Below, piece after piece: positions 50,501-57,821 of a stretch of DNA of 64,000 bases; the first letter of the stretch is position 1; every line of letters starts with the position of its first letter. The notes beneath the pieces are model-generated. The model was not told where the DNA came from. It ran no database searches and worked only from the letters and a program-made list of their open reading frames with translations. Source of the stretch: Pseudoflavonifractor sp. MSJ-37 (lineage in GTDB: Bacteria; Bacillota; Clostridia; Oscillospirales; Oscillospiraceae); NCBI RefSeq assembly GCF_018917965.1, contig NZ_JAHLPP010000001.1, positions 434,001 to 498,000 of the forward strand, in the 5' to 3' direction. A program made the translations under genes and the position numbers.

Positions 50501-53500
50501 GGCCAAGGACATCCCGCCAAGCTTGATGGTCAGTTCACCACTGGTATTCCGACTCCTGCGATTACCTACATACAAACTGCACCGACGCAGCAGACGCTGG
50601 AATCCGGTGCCACGCCCACCAACGCGGGCACCTACACCGCCAGCATCACGCTGGACAATGCGACCGCCAGCGTGGAGTATACCATCGAAAAGGCCACGCC
50701 GCGCGTTTTGAGTTGGATGGGATACCCGCGCGGATGGACGTTTAGGGAAAATACCCCAATCGCCGATCCGACGGAGCTGACGATTGCAAACGGTACATTC
50801 AGGGATATTACACGGTTCGAATGGTACAATGCCTCGAAAAATGCCGATGATACCTATACCGAAGGAACAAAGCTGGACGGCAATCCAACGGATGCGGGCG
50901 ACTACATAATCAAGGCTGTATTTGAGGAAAGCAATAACGTCTATGCGGCTGCCGATGCGCTTGGACTGACCATCAGAAAGGCTGAGCACGCCAACAACGG
51001 CAGAAGCATTGAGGTACCGCTGACCGTGTATCCGGCATCGGGAGAGTACATATATGAAGTGGATATCGCCAAGGCGCTGGAAAATATTCCGCATGGCGGC
51101 GGCTTAGAGCTGAATACGGCATATGGCGGAATCTCTACAAACTTGACCCTTGTAAAACAGACTAAATGGGACAACGGCAAGCTGAAAGTTACCATGAAGC
51201 CGTTGGCGAGCATCACGGGAACAACGCTGGGTAGCATCACGGTCATTCTGACCAGCAAGAACTATACGGTTGTTCCGGTAGTTGTGAACATTACGCTCCA
51301 GCCCAAGCGGGAAGTGCAGGATATTTCCGTCAGCATGGACAACTGGACCTACGGCGAGAAAGCAAAAACGCCACAGTACCCTGTGATGGCGGGTGCAGAG
51401 GCAACAGTCACCTATGCCGCTCAAGGCAGCAGCGATTTCAGCACAACTGTTCCCACCAACGCGGGCAACTACACCGTGAAGGTGCAGTATGAGGCTGCCA
51501 TCATGATCCACACCGGCACGGCGAATTTCACCATCGCCCCCAAGACGCTGACGAAGGATGATCTGACCTATTCCGGCCCGATCTCCAAGGTCTATGACGG
51601 CAACACCAATGCTCCCAGCGGCCTTACCGTTTCTGTAAAGCCCGGTTCTCTGGTGGGCAGCGATACCCTCGCCGTCAGCGGCACGCTGAAATACAACAGC
51701 GCCAATGTCAACGAGGCAAAACAAATTATCTTTACCCCGACTGCCATCACCACCGGCAACTATGCGTTGGCAGCCACCGAGATGCTGACGATCACCGGGG
51801 CAACCATCACTCAGGCCGATCAGGCCCCGCTGACCGTGACCTCCACCGCCGCAACCTACGGCGCAGACCTGGCGCTGACAGTTTCCGGCGGAACCGGCGA
51901 CGGCGCGGTAAGCTATACCGTGACGAACGGCACCGGCGAAGCAACGATCGTTGACGGCAGCACGCTGCATCCCACGAAGGCGGGACAGGTGTCTGTCACC
52001 GCAACCAAAGCGGGCGGCGATAACTACAAGGATGTTACCAGCCCCGTAGCGGCAATCACCATCGCTAAGGCGAGTTATGGAGGCAAGGGCATTCCCGTTT
52101 CCGCGAAGATCGGCAGCACAAAAACGGTGGATCTGACAGCGTGGATCGTGCCGGGCGGCAGCTTGAGCTATTTGCGTAAGGACGATAATTTCTCTGTTGT
52201 TGAAAACCCCTCTCTTGATGGCAGCATTTTCTCCTTCACCGTTCGAAATTCCGAAGGTGTAGTGGAGAAAGTAGCATACGCCTACTGTCAAGTCTCCAGC
52301 GACAACTATGCGGACTACGTCCTTACCATAAAAATAACGGCCAACGCCAAGAACAAGCAGACCGGCTTCAAGTTTGAGAACGGCAGCGTGACCAAGACCT
52401 ACGGCGATGAGGACTTCACCCTCGCCGCCACCGGTGAGGTCAAGGGCAGCATCGTCACCTACGAGAGCAATGCGCCTGCGGTTGCCGAGGTGGACAGCGC
52501 AACCGGCAAGGTCACCATCAAAGGCGCGGGCACGGCGGTCATCACCGCCAAGGCGTCCGCCACGGAGGATTATGACGAGGCGGCGGCGACCTGCACCCTG
52601 ACGGTGGAGAAGAAGCCGATCGCCATTCCTGCGGCGGATGCCACGGTCTACACCTACAACGGCACGGAGCAGACCTACGCTCTGGCGGAGGATGGCGCTT
52701 ACACCATCACCGGCAACAAGCAGACTAACGCCAACGAGACAGGCTATGCTGTCACCGTGGCCTTGAAGGACACCGCCAATACCCAGTGGGCGGACGGAAC
52801 GACCGCAAATAAGACCTATACGTTTGTCATCGGCAAGGCGGTCATCACCGTCAAGGCCAAGGATCAGACCGCCTATGTGGGCGACAAGGCTCCCGCACTG
52901 GGAGAGGACAGCTACACCGTTTCCGGTCTGGTGGGCGAGGAGAAGCTGACGACCCAGCCGACGGTGAAGTACGTCGACGCGGACGGCAAGGAGAGCGCCC
53001 CCGACATGAACAAGACCGGCGAGGTCAATATCCTTGCCAGCGGCGCGGCGGCCTCTGACAACTACACCATCCGCTATGAGAACGGCAAGCTGACCGTCAG
53101 CACCCGCCCCTCCAGCGGCAGCAGCTCCAACAATTCCAGCTATACCGTTTCCGTGGATAAGACCGAGAACGGCGCCATTACCGTTTCTCCCAAGTCTGCC
53201 TCCAAGGGAGACACCGTGACCATCACCGTGAAGCCTGACAAGGGTTATGAACTGGATACCCTCAAGGTTCTGGATAAGAACGGCGACAAGGTAAAGCTCA
53301 CAGAGAAGAACGGCAAGTACACCTTCACCATGCCTGCGGGCAAGGTCACGGTCAAGGGCAGCTTCGTGGAAGAAGACCCGGAACAGATTTTCGCAGATGT
53401 TCCCGTGGACGCTTACTACTATGAAGCTGTCAAGTGGGCGGTGGAAAAGGACATCACGGGCGGCATTGGCAATGGCCTGTTCGCTCCAAAACTGAACTGC

Positions 53501-53911
53501 ACCCGCGCCCAGATCGTGACTTTCCTGTGGCGTGCGGCCGGTTCTCCCGAACCGAAGAGTGCGAACAGTTTTGCAGATGTTTCTGCCGACAGCTACTATG
53601 CCAAGGCGGTGGCGTGGGCCGTTGAGAACGGCATCACCGGCGGCACCGGTAACGGCAAGTTCAGTCCCAACGCCACCTGCACCCGTGAGCAGGCTGTGGT
53701 GTTCCTCTACCGCGCTTCCAGCAGCCCCGCAGTCAGCGGCGGCAGCGCCTTCAGCGATGTGGCGGCCAGCGCCTACTATGCTGACGCAGTTGCGTGGGCA
53801 GAGAAGAACGGCGTGACCGGCGGCATCGGCGGCGGTCTGTTCGGTTCCGGCAGCGACTGCACAAGAGCGCAGATCGTGACTTTCCTGTATCGAACCTATC
53901 AAGGAAAGTAA
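47519..53911 (+). CDS. 2130-residue SLH-anchored surface protein
   Basis: Signal peptide MKKRVLSMLMALVLCLTLLP..ALAD; Ala/Glu-rich helical segment (about 27-125); GLUG-type beta-helix (about 135-400: GTFNGNGYKIK, GWGLFGSI); right-handed beta-helix repeats rich in MYGGKI/GNT (about 440-960, with HTHCICGGG near 640); then a long series of Ig-like and MBG/YDG modules (about 990-1860; repeated GTYTASITLDNA, YTYNGTEQTY, TVTSTAATYG). It ends with a Listeria-Bacteroides-like repeat and three SLH domains (FADVPVDAYYYEAVKWAVEK, FADVSADSYYAKAVAWAVEN, FSDVAASAYYADAVAWAEKN) that bind cell-wall polymers. Likely an adhesin. AAGGAGG precedes ATG 47519. GC falls sharply between about 47.9 and 50.5 kb, suggesting a swapped beta-helix module. 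Confidence 0.9.
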   Translation: MKKRVLSMLMALVLCLTLLPTAALADELGPVDGTSTVETAGADAEAEAKAKAGAEAVATVQAMIDALPDALTEENAGDVSAMLGKIDAAMAALGDEERAALNLTQYQAVIAALAALAAAQGEIALYADENNKPKGEGTKANPYQITSNKELEWFRDTVNAGETGICAELMDDLNFKDETGWTWTPIVKDAGKAYTGTFNGNGYKIKMDYAVAPDGMTAGWGLFGSIGNDGKVQDLDIYLTNFGWKGNAFSISESGMLAAYNSGTIERCTAMSGKINVSNGVGLLVYQNNGTIQDCWTKHGTVVGGGNLIGGVAYTNNGHIKNCFFNSSYNSDYLNNHTIAFEKGKSGSIENCYFILGRKHTDNTVGVTGVEQADANSGKLTVKLNNNGNERGSEVDPWRIGSGSTNRYPSLKKTDYRVSLKENGGYNIGDKPHMHGNVEFTKVTALSEIKKDGNYYISGAIALNSTWEVDKKILLCLDGQTITAASGVDPAIKIVRGGSLTLVDGSKTGGGKITGGATGVMLDGGAFTMQGGEISGNTVGVDVKSGDLTLGGKAQVAGNDKNILLAANQKIHFDSLDPSAKFGISVAGQESLSDRVAVTDTTGGQYFAQLVADGFKNDGSGFELYLNNDGNTVMLGKQSVHTHCICGGGNANLGHTSHSDVIFQPWTETDKLPTSGNYYLTRNVTLTGNAGLKDANVCLNGYTVTLSDVGRINPSGTTQLTDCSVNGKLESYPGKANGGVTISGGSKFYLYGGTLNGVKVEIGQTGGGTFNMYGGKITGNTKGTVVGQDSQQIYINMYGGEISGNHIDGQYGGGVFVGNGNQFKMYGGKIQNNSAVDGGGVYIAPKGPTYQAGTMTIRGDAVIQDNKANGVTNNVSLPKGSTIKIDGQMNESAQIGVTTKAGPSAGTVTIATATDTGWVAAKNFTSDNSAYHVGLVNDGKTVQLQVHSHQWAYSVSPDGTTITAKCTAGNCDLENGNGGSVTIKAPDKSTLTYTGQGHPAKLDGQFTTGIPTPAITYIQTAPTQQTLESGATPTNAGTYTASITLDNATASVEYTIEKATPRVLSWMGYPRGWTFRENTPIADPTELTIANGTFRDITRFEWYNASKNADDTYTEGTKLDGNPTDAGDYIIKAVFEESNNVYAAADALGLTIRKAEHANNGRSIEVPLTVYPASGEYIYEVDIAKALENIPHGGGLELNTAYGGISTNLTLVKQTKWDNGKLKVTMKPLASITGTTLGSITVILTSKNYTVVPVVVNITLQPKREVQDISVSMDNWTYGEKAKTPQYPVMAGAEATVTYAAQGSSDFSTTVPTNAGNYTVKVQYEAAIMIHTGTANFTIAPKTLTKDDLTYSGPISKVYDGNTNAPSGLTVSVKPGSLVGSDTLAVSGTLKYNSANVNEAKQIIFTPTAITTGNYALAATEMLTITGATITQADQAPLTVTSTAATYGADLALTVSGGTGDGAVSYTVTNGTGEATIVDGSTLHPTKAGQVSVTATKAGGDNYKDVTSPVAAITIAKASYGGKGIPVSAKIGSTKTVDLTAWIVPGGSLSYLRKDDNFSVVENPSLDGSIFSFTVRNSEGVVEKVAYAYCQVSSDNYADYVLTIKITANAKNKQTGFKFENGSVTKTYGDEDFTLAATGEVKGSIVTYESNAPAVAEVDSATGKVTIKGAGTAVITAKASATEDYDEAAATCTLTVEKKPIAIPAADATVYTYNGTEQTYALAEDGAYTITGNKQTNANETGYAVTVALKDTANTQWADGTTANKTYTFVIGKAVITVKAKDQTAYVGDKAPALGEDSYTVSGLVGEEKLTTQPTVKYVDADGKESAPDMNKTGEVNILASGAAASDNYTIRYENGKLTVSTRPSSGSSSNNSSYTVSVDKTENGAITVSPKSASKGDTVTITVKPDKGYELDTLKVLDKNGDKVKLTEKNGKYTFTMPAGKVTVKGSFVEEDPEQIFADVPVDAYYYEAVKWAVEKDITGGIGNGLFAPKLNCTRAQIVTFLWRAAGSPEPKSANSFADVSADSYYAKAVAWAVENGITGGTGNGKFSPNATCTREQAVVFLYRASSSPAVSGGSAFSDVAASAYYADAVAWAEKNGVTGGIGGGLFGSGSDCTRAQIVTFLYRTYQGK

Positions 53912-53956
53912 AAAACAGGGCGGCAACGGGCCGTCATCAAAGAATTTATAACAGAG

Positions 53957-53999
53957 CCCGCAAGGCGGCTCCTTCACGGAGTCTTCTTGCGGGTTTCTT
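53957..53999 (+). terminator. Terminator after the surface protein
   Basis: CCCGCAAG faces CTTGCGGG enclosing a second small stem (GGCTCC/GGAGTC), then TTTCTT. Confidence 0.75.
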
Positions 54000-54134
54000 A
54001 TATGTAAACCGGTCATAAAGTTGCAAATACCGACATTTACGGACGTTAAACGGCTTTATTTGTAGACCATTGTAGAACGATCACATGACACAAAGCTGCA
54101 CATATCGTGTATGATCGAGTTACGGAGGATACGG

Positions 54135-54251
54135 ATGTTTACAAAGATTTTCGAACTTGCCATCGCACACCCGGCACTCTCCCACTATCCCGCTTTTGCG
54201 GCTGAAACAGAATATCAGGGTATTCCTAACGGCTGGATGAAAAACTGTTAA
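54135..54251 (+). CDS. 38-residue small protein
   Basis: MFTKIFELAIAHPALSHYPA.. to ..NGWMKNC, with GGAGG 6 nt upstream of ATG 54135. No family recognised. The region 54001-54364 otherwise holds only a hairpin (AGGTCTT/AAGACCT near 54267-54290). It may be a genuine small gene or a remnant of a larger one. Confidence 0.4.
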   Translation: MFTKIFELAIAHPALSHYPAFAAETEYQGIPNGWMKNC

Positions 54252-54364
54252 ATCCAGCACATAGCATAGGTCTTACGCAAAAAAGACCTGCCACTGGCCG
54301 AGAGGCCCGCCTATGCTGCCCTTTCGCTGTTTTGATCTTCAAATATCACATAGGAGGGGTAACA

Positions 54365-54739
54365 ATGCCTTTGGTTTATTATGTGCCTGAATATGAGCGG
54401 GACGCAGAACAGATCCCGTTGGACGCCGAGCGTTTGCTGCGCCTGCTTGGCGTTACTGGGAAGCTGTCCGGTTTCCGCTATGCAGTCTATATGGTTGAAC
54501 AGGTTCGAGATCAGCCGGACAATGTGTTGCTTATTACGAAGCGCCTTTACAAGCAGACGGCGGATCATTTCAACACCACGCCGAGTTGTGTGGAGCGCAA
54601 TCTCCGCACGCTGATCCAGAGCTGCTGGAACCAGCTCGACCATGACTTTCTGAATGTGATCGCTGGAACGCAGCTGCGCCAGCCGCCGACCAATTCTCAG
54701 TTCATCGACATGATGGCCGCCGCTTACCTGCGAAACTGA
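54365..54739 (+). CDS. Stand-alone Spo0A C-terminal-domain protein
   Basis: 124 residues. From about residue 22 it follows the Spo0A effector domain throughout: LLGVTGKLSGFRYAVYMVEQV, ITKRLYKQTADHFNTTPSCVERNLRTLIQSCW, and the end PPTNSQFIDMMAAAY, equivalent to the PTNSEFI end of Spo0A. There is no receiver domain, so it cannot be phosphorylated; the first ~20 residues are unrelated. In the recognition region the usual SRVER reads SCVER, so DNA contacts may differ. ATG 54365 has AGGAGGGG upstream. It probably binds 0A-box-like sites; five composite sites with TGTCGAA lie in this ICE. Confidence 0.82.
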   Translation: MPLVYYVPEYERDAEQIPLDAERLLRLLGVTGKLSGFRYAVYMVEQVRDQPDNVLLITKRLYKQTADHFNTTPSCVERNLRTLIQSCWNQLDHDFLNVIAGTQLRQPPTNSQFIDMMAAAYLRN

Positions 54740-54747
54740 TCTTCGCG

Positions 54748-54781
54748 GAGAAAGGCGGCGCTCTGCCGCCTTTCTCTTTTC
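54748..54781 (+). terminator. Terminator after the Spo0A-like gene
   Basis: GAGAAAGGCGGC faces GCCGCCTTTCTC with a 5-nt loop, then TTTT. Confidence 0.85.
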
Positions 54782-54790
54782 TACTTACGG

Positions 54791-54822
54791 AAATATGGCT
54801 CAATTTGAGACATATTTCGACA
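54791..54822. promoter_or_regulatory. Composite 0A-box/palindrome site E
   Basis: Minus strand: TGTCGAAATAT then GTCTCAAATTGAGCCATATT. It lies just beyond the terminator of the Spo0A-like gene. The remainder of 54823-55050 shows no gene. Confidence 0.6.
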
Positions 54823-55050
54823 CGGTTGCCATTCGGCACAGACACATCAAAGGGTGTGCCTATGCGGGCTGGCGACAGCCTATGTTCACTGTCCATAAGC
54901 AGTAAACTGTTTGCACCTTGAGAAGTGAATGACCGTCCAAATCGGATATGGTTTTCGGTGAAGCAGTGCATTTGCGTGCCAAGAAAATCAAAACGCCGCT
55001 GAAAGTTGTGCAGGGGTAGGAACGGATTTGGGGAGAACGGCCTCCTTATC

Positions 55051-55087
55051 AAGACCATATCTGCATGAGGGTATGGTCTTGCAATTT
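55051..55087 (+). terminator. Terminator-like hairpin before the recombinase operon
   Basis: AAGACCATA faces TATGGTCTT with a 12-nt loop, then GCAATTTTTA. May attenuate read-through into the next genes. Confidence 0.55.
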
Positions 55088-55109
55088 TTACAATACAGAG
55101 GAATGGATC

Positions 55110-55280
55110 GTGAATCAGAAGCAGTGTTCAGAATGCGTATCGACGCACGAAACGGCGCAAACGCAGACGATCTTTGTAGATGGCTGCAAGGTTACAGTCC
55201 GGTATTCCGGCCATGAAAACCCCGATGCCATCCGCGGAATCAAGGAAATCCTTCTCACAAATATTGCGAAAAAGGCGTAA
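55110..55280 (+). CDS. Small TnpW-like protein ahead of the ICE recombinase
   Basis: 56 residues from GTG 55110 with AGAGGA about 8 nt upstream. The C-terminal half (IFVDGCKVTVRYSGHENPDAIRGIKEILLTNI) has the same strand-helix plan as TnpW (IGGTTYKVRVAFSETAAETMEEKI), and like TnpW it lies ahead of a serine recombinase. The resemblance is weak in sequence. It could be the directionality factor of the ICE. Confidence 0.5.
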   Translation: MNQKQCSECVSTHETAQTQTIFVDGCKVTVRYSGHENPDAIRGIKEILLTNIAKKA

Positions 55281-55398
55281 AATTTTGCACTATTTGATGA
55301 AATATGAGATAATAATGGTGTAGAGATGCACCTTGAAAATTGAAACAAGGCCATATACACCGTTCCAAAGATTGTTAAGAACAACAGGAGTGATGTAT

Positions 55399-57051
55399 AT
55401 GTTAGAAAACTTGATGGCTGATTTGCGGCGTGTTTATTGCCTGTACCGTGTTTCAACGCTGGGACAGGTCGAGAAAGATGATATTCCTATGCAGAAGCAG
55501 TATTGCCGCGAGTTCGTCGGGCAGCATCCCGGCTGGGAAATCGTCAAGGAATTTTCGGAAAAAGGTGTTTCCGGGTTTAAGGTCTCAGCGAAAGACCGGG
55601 ATGCCATTCAGGAAATTCAGCGTGACGCCTTGCAGAACAAATTCGATATTCTGCTGGTATTTATGTTTGACCGACTGGGGCGCAGAGAGGACGAAACGCC
55701 TTTTGTTGTGGAGTGGTTTGTCAAAAACGGTATTGAGGTGTGGAGCGCCAAGGAAGGACAGCAGCGGTTTGATACCCATGTGGACAAGCTGCTGAATTAC
55801 ATCCGTTACTGGCAGGCATCCGGTGAAAGCATCAAAACCTCTGTCCGCACCAAGACCCGAATGGAGCAGCTGACGCAGGAAGGTCATTTTACCGGCGGCG
55901 GTGTTCCGTTTGGTTATCGTTTGGAGCATAAAGGACGCACCAATAAGCGAAATCAGGATGTGGGCGATCTTGTGATCGACCCGGACGAAGCAGAAATCGT
56001 GAAACTGATTTTTCAGAAATATCTCTGCGAAGGATATGGAGCGCAGCGCCTTTGCCGGTATCTTGCCGAACAGGGTATTACAAACCGAAAAGGACGCAAC
56101 ATACCGACTACTTCGATCAACCGCATCATCAAGAATCCCATTTACACTGGAGTCATCCGAAATGGAGAAAGCCAATCAGAGGTGCTGCCAGAGCTTCAGA
56201 TCATTGACACTGAGACTTATGAACGGGCGCAGCAAATGATGGAGAAGCGTGTGACACATCACGGCGATGTACCGCTCAACACCAAGGGACGGTCTTTGCT
56301 GGTAGGCAATGTCTACTGCGGACACTGCGGAGGCCGCCTGACGCTGACCACCAGCGGACGAAAGCGTGTCCGAAAAGATGGGACTATCACGCGGGAAACG
56401 AGAGCAAGGTATCAATGCCATTACAATGTCAGGCATCCCGGCGAATGCGATGGCCAATCTGGATATGGCGTAGAAAAGCTGGATAAATTGGTAGACCAAA
56501 TCATTCGTATCCAGCTTGGGCGCATTCAAAACGCACCCTCACAGGAACTAATTGCAAAACAACAAGCGCAAGAAGTCGAATTGGTCAAGTCCAGGCTAAA
56601 CCTCTTAAATGAGCAGTATCGGCAGAAGCAGCGGGAGTATCAAGACCTGCGCGCTGAGACGATCAAGGTCATCCAAGGCACCAGCCGCTTGAATGCAGAC
56701 CTGCTGAACAGCCTTGTCAGCGAGACTACGGAACAAATCAAACAGCTGGCGGCACAAATTCAGACCACCACAGCCGAGTTGGAAGAAACCGTACAGACGG
56801 CCAGCCAAGTGTTGCGGGAATATGACCAGCTGATAAGCTGGGCCGAGATGTATGACCACTGCACCTTTGAGGCAAAGAAAATGATCGTAGCCAAGTTTGT
56901 CAAGGCCGTTCGTGTGCGGCGTGATTATGAGATCGACATAGAGTTCAATGTGTCGTTTGAGGAATTTCAAGCATTGTATCTGGAGGGGGAGCCGGAAGAG
57001 GCAAAAAGACCCGGAACAAATACAATTCTGGCGATGGAAACAAAAAAATAA
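55399..57051 (+). CDS. Large serine recombinase of the outer ICE
   Basis: 550 residues from ATG 55399 (AGGAG 8 nt upstream; ATG 55393 is too close). Catalytic Ser19 in LYRVSTLGQ, LLVFMFDRLGRRE segment, recombinase domain (about 165-270), zinc ribbon CGHCGGRL, coiled coil (about 395-480). The last codons (..ETKK stop) lie within 5 nt of the inverted repeat that terminates tRNA-Ala transcription, so the gene reaches the right end of the ICE. It should integrate the ICE beside that tRNA gene. Confidence 0.92.
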   Translation: MLENLMADLRRVYCLYRVSTLGQVEKDDIPMQKQYCREFVGQHPGWEIVKEFSEKGVSGFKVSAKDRDAIQEIQRDALQNKFDILLVFMFDRLGRREDETPFVVEWFVKNGIEVWSAKEGQQRFDTHVDKLLNYIRYWQASGESIKTSVRTKTRMEQLTQEGHFTGGGVPFGYRLEHKGRTNKRNQDVGDLVIDPDEAEIVKLIFQKYLCEGYGAQRLCRYLAEQGITNRKGRNIPTTSINRIIKNPIYTGVIRNGESQSEVLPELQIIDTETYERAQQMMEKRVTHHGDVPLNTKGRSLLVGNVYCGHCGGRLTLTTSGRKRVRKDGTITRETRARYQCHYNVRHPGECDGQSGYGVEKLDKLVDQIIRIQLGRIQNAPSQELIAKQQAQEVELVKSRLNLLNEQYRQKQREYQDLRAETIKVIQGTSRLNADLLNSLVSETTEQIKQLAAQIQTTTAELEETVQTASQVLREYDQLISWAEMYDHCTFEAKKMIVAKFVKAVRVRRDYEIDIEFNVSFEEFQALYLEGEPEEAKRPGTNTILAMETKK

Positions 57052-57075
57052 GGCAAGCATGACGCTTGCCTTATT
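57047..57075 (-). terminator. Terminator of tRNA-Ala overlapping recombinase stop
   Basis: AATAAGGCAAGC faces GCTTGCCTTATT (12 bp perfect, 5-nt loop). On the minus strand it is followed by TTTTT, so it terminates the tRNA; it also contains the recombinase TAA (57049-57051). Confidence 0.85.
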
Positions 57076-57077
57076 GC

Positions 57078-57153
57078 TGGTGGACCCAAAGGGATTCGAA
57101 CCCTCGACCTCTCGGATGCGAACCGAACGCTCTCCCAGCTGAGCTATGGGCCC
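57078..57153 (-). tRNA. tRNA-Ala (anticodon CGC)
   Basis: 76 nt including encoded CCA. Acceptor GGGCCCA pairs with TGGGTCC; anticodon stem TTCGG/CCGAG holds loop TTCGCAT, anticodon CGC; T arm GAGGG-TTCGAAT-CCCTT. The anticodon reads GCG (Ala). Confidence 0.93.
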
Positions 57154-57181
57154 GTGTATGAAGTTTTTGGTGATGTGAACT

Positions 57182-57262
57182 GTTTGCCCGCAACTGAGTT
57201 GGACTACCGGAAAAGAGGTGCTATAACCGAACCGCTTCTCCTCCCAGCTACGCTACAGGCCC
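57182..57262 (-). other. Degenerate tRNA-like remnant
   Basis: On the minus strand GGGCCTGTAGCGTAGCTGGG resembles the 5' half of the adjacent tRNA-Ala (GGGCCCATAGCTCAGCTGGG), but no acceptable anticodon or T arm follows. Probably a decayed tRNA; low confidence. Confidence 0.25.
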
Positions 57263-57440
57263 ATATCGTACCGGGACTGGACAGCCCCGACCAGACGACA
57301 TCGACTATTATAGCATGATCTCGGAAAAAGTAAAGAGGTTTTTTGAAAAAATTGCAAAGCGATATTGCCAACCGGGGCAAAATGATGTATGATTACAAAT
57401 ACGAGCTTTCCGAGCGCACAGACGCCTGCGTCTGGCCCGC

Positions 57441-57720
57441 GGCAAGGCCGCACTAGTCGGGGAGGCAGCGGTGCCCTGTACCTGCGATCCGCTACAGCAG
57501 GGATGAATCCCGGCCCCCGGAACCTTCACTTTGCCGTCTGACCCTGGTAAGTGGTGATGATGGATCGGTCCCGCGCAACGGAGCCCCGTGAATCGTGTCA
57601 GGTGGGGAACCAAGCAGCACTAAGCGGAATGCTTCGTGTGCCGTGGGAGTCCCGCTCCTGAGCTGGCTGCCTTGGTAACGGGTAGAGTGGAGGTAACAAA
57701 GGCCGGTGTGCGGTCTTGCC
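57441..57720 (+). ncRNA. ffs: Large SRP RNA (Bacillus type)
   Basis: 280 nt. Ends pair: GGCAAGGCCGCAC with GTGCGGTCTTGCC. Internal landmarks match the B. subtilis scRNA: GGTGCCCTGTACCTGC near the 5' end, the GTAAGTGGTG and GCGCAACGG segments, the GTCAGG...GGAA...AAGCAGCA helix-8 region, and GGTAACGGGTAG near the 3' end. Located upstream of dnaX as in Bacillus. Confidence 0.92.
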
Positions 57721-57743
57721 ATGTGTCAGATGAACGGGCAAGG

Positions 57744-57790
57744 AGGAGCGAGGTCACGGGTCACGACCCGCATCCTCTGCTCCTTTTTTC
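57744..57790 (+). terminator. Terminator between SRP RNA and dnaX
   Basis: GGAG-CGAGG and CGGGT pair with ACCCG and CCTCTGCTCC, then T6. Confidence 0.75.
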
Positions 57791-57821
57791 TTTTATGTGG
57801 AAACGCAGTGAGGTGACAGTC

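Larger units (their letters stand above)
15241..57050. mobile_element. Outer ICE with T4SS genes, ending next to tRNA-Ala
   Basis: Contains parB, ardA, pcfB, virD4 (split), Maff2, VirB6-like, prgI, virB4 and NlpC/P60 genes in the order usual for Tn1549-like ICEs, and a serine recombinase whose stop codon falls in the tRNA-Ala terminator at the right end. The left limit is approximate: parA, normally next to parB, is missing and the region before 15241 belongs to the kdp block. No relaxase of the usual ICE type is present in this span, so part of the ICE may lie left of the window. Confidence 0.6.

Noticed and set aside
51104-54016. 970-codon open frame on the minus strand under the surface protein, and a 772-codon one at 48776-51094
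   Set aside because: They are antisense to a gene with signal peptide, domains and SLH repeats; the low-complexity product reflects the codon pattern of the plus strand.
57182-57262. A second functional tRNA gene
   Set aside because: The 5' half looks tRNA-like but no T arm (GTTCRA) or consistent anticodon stem could be drawn; listed only as a degenerate remnant.
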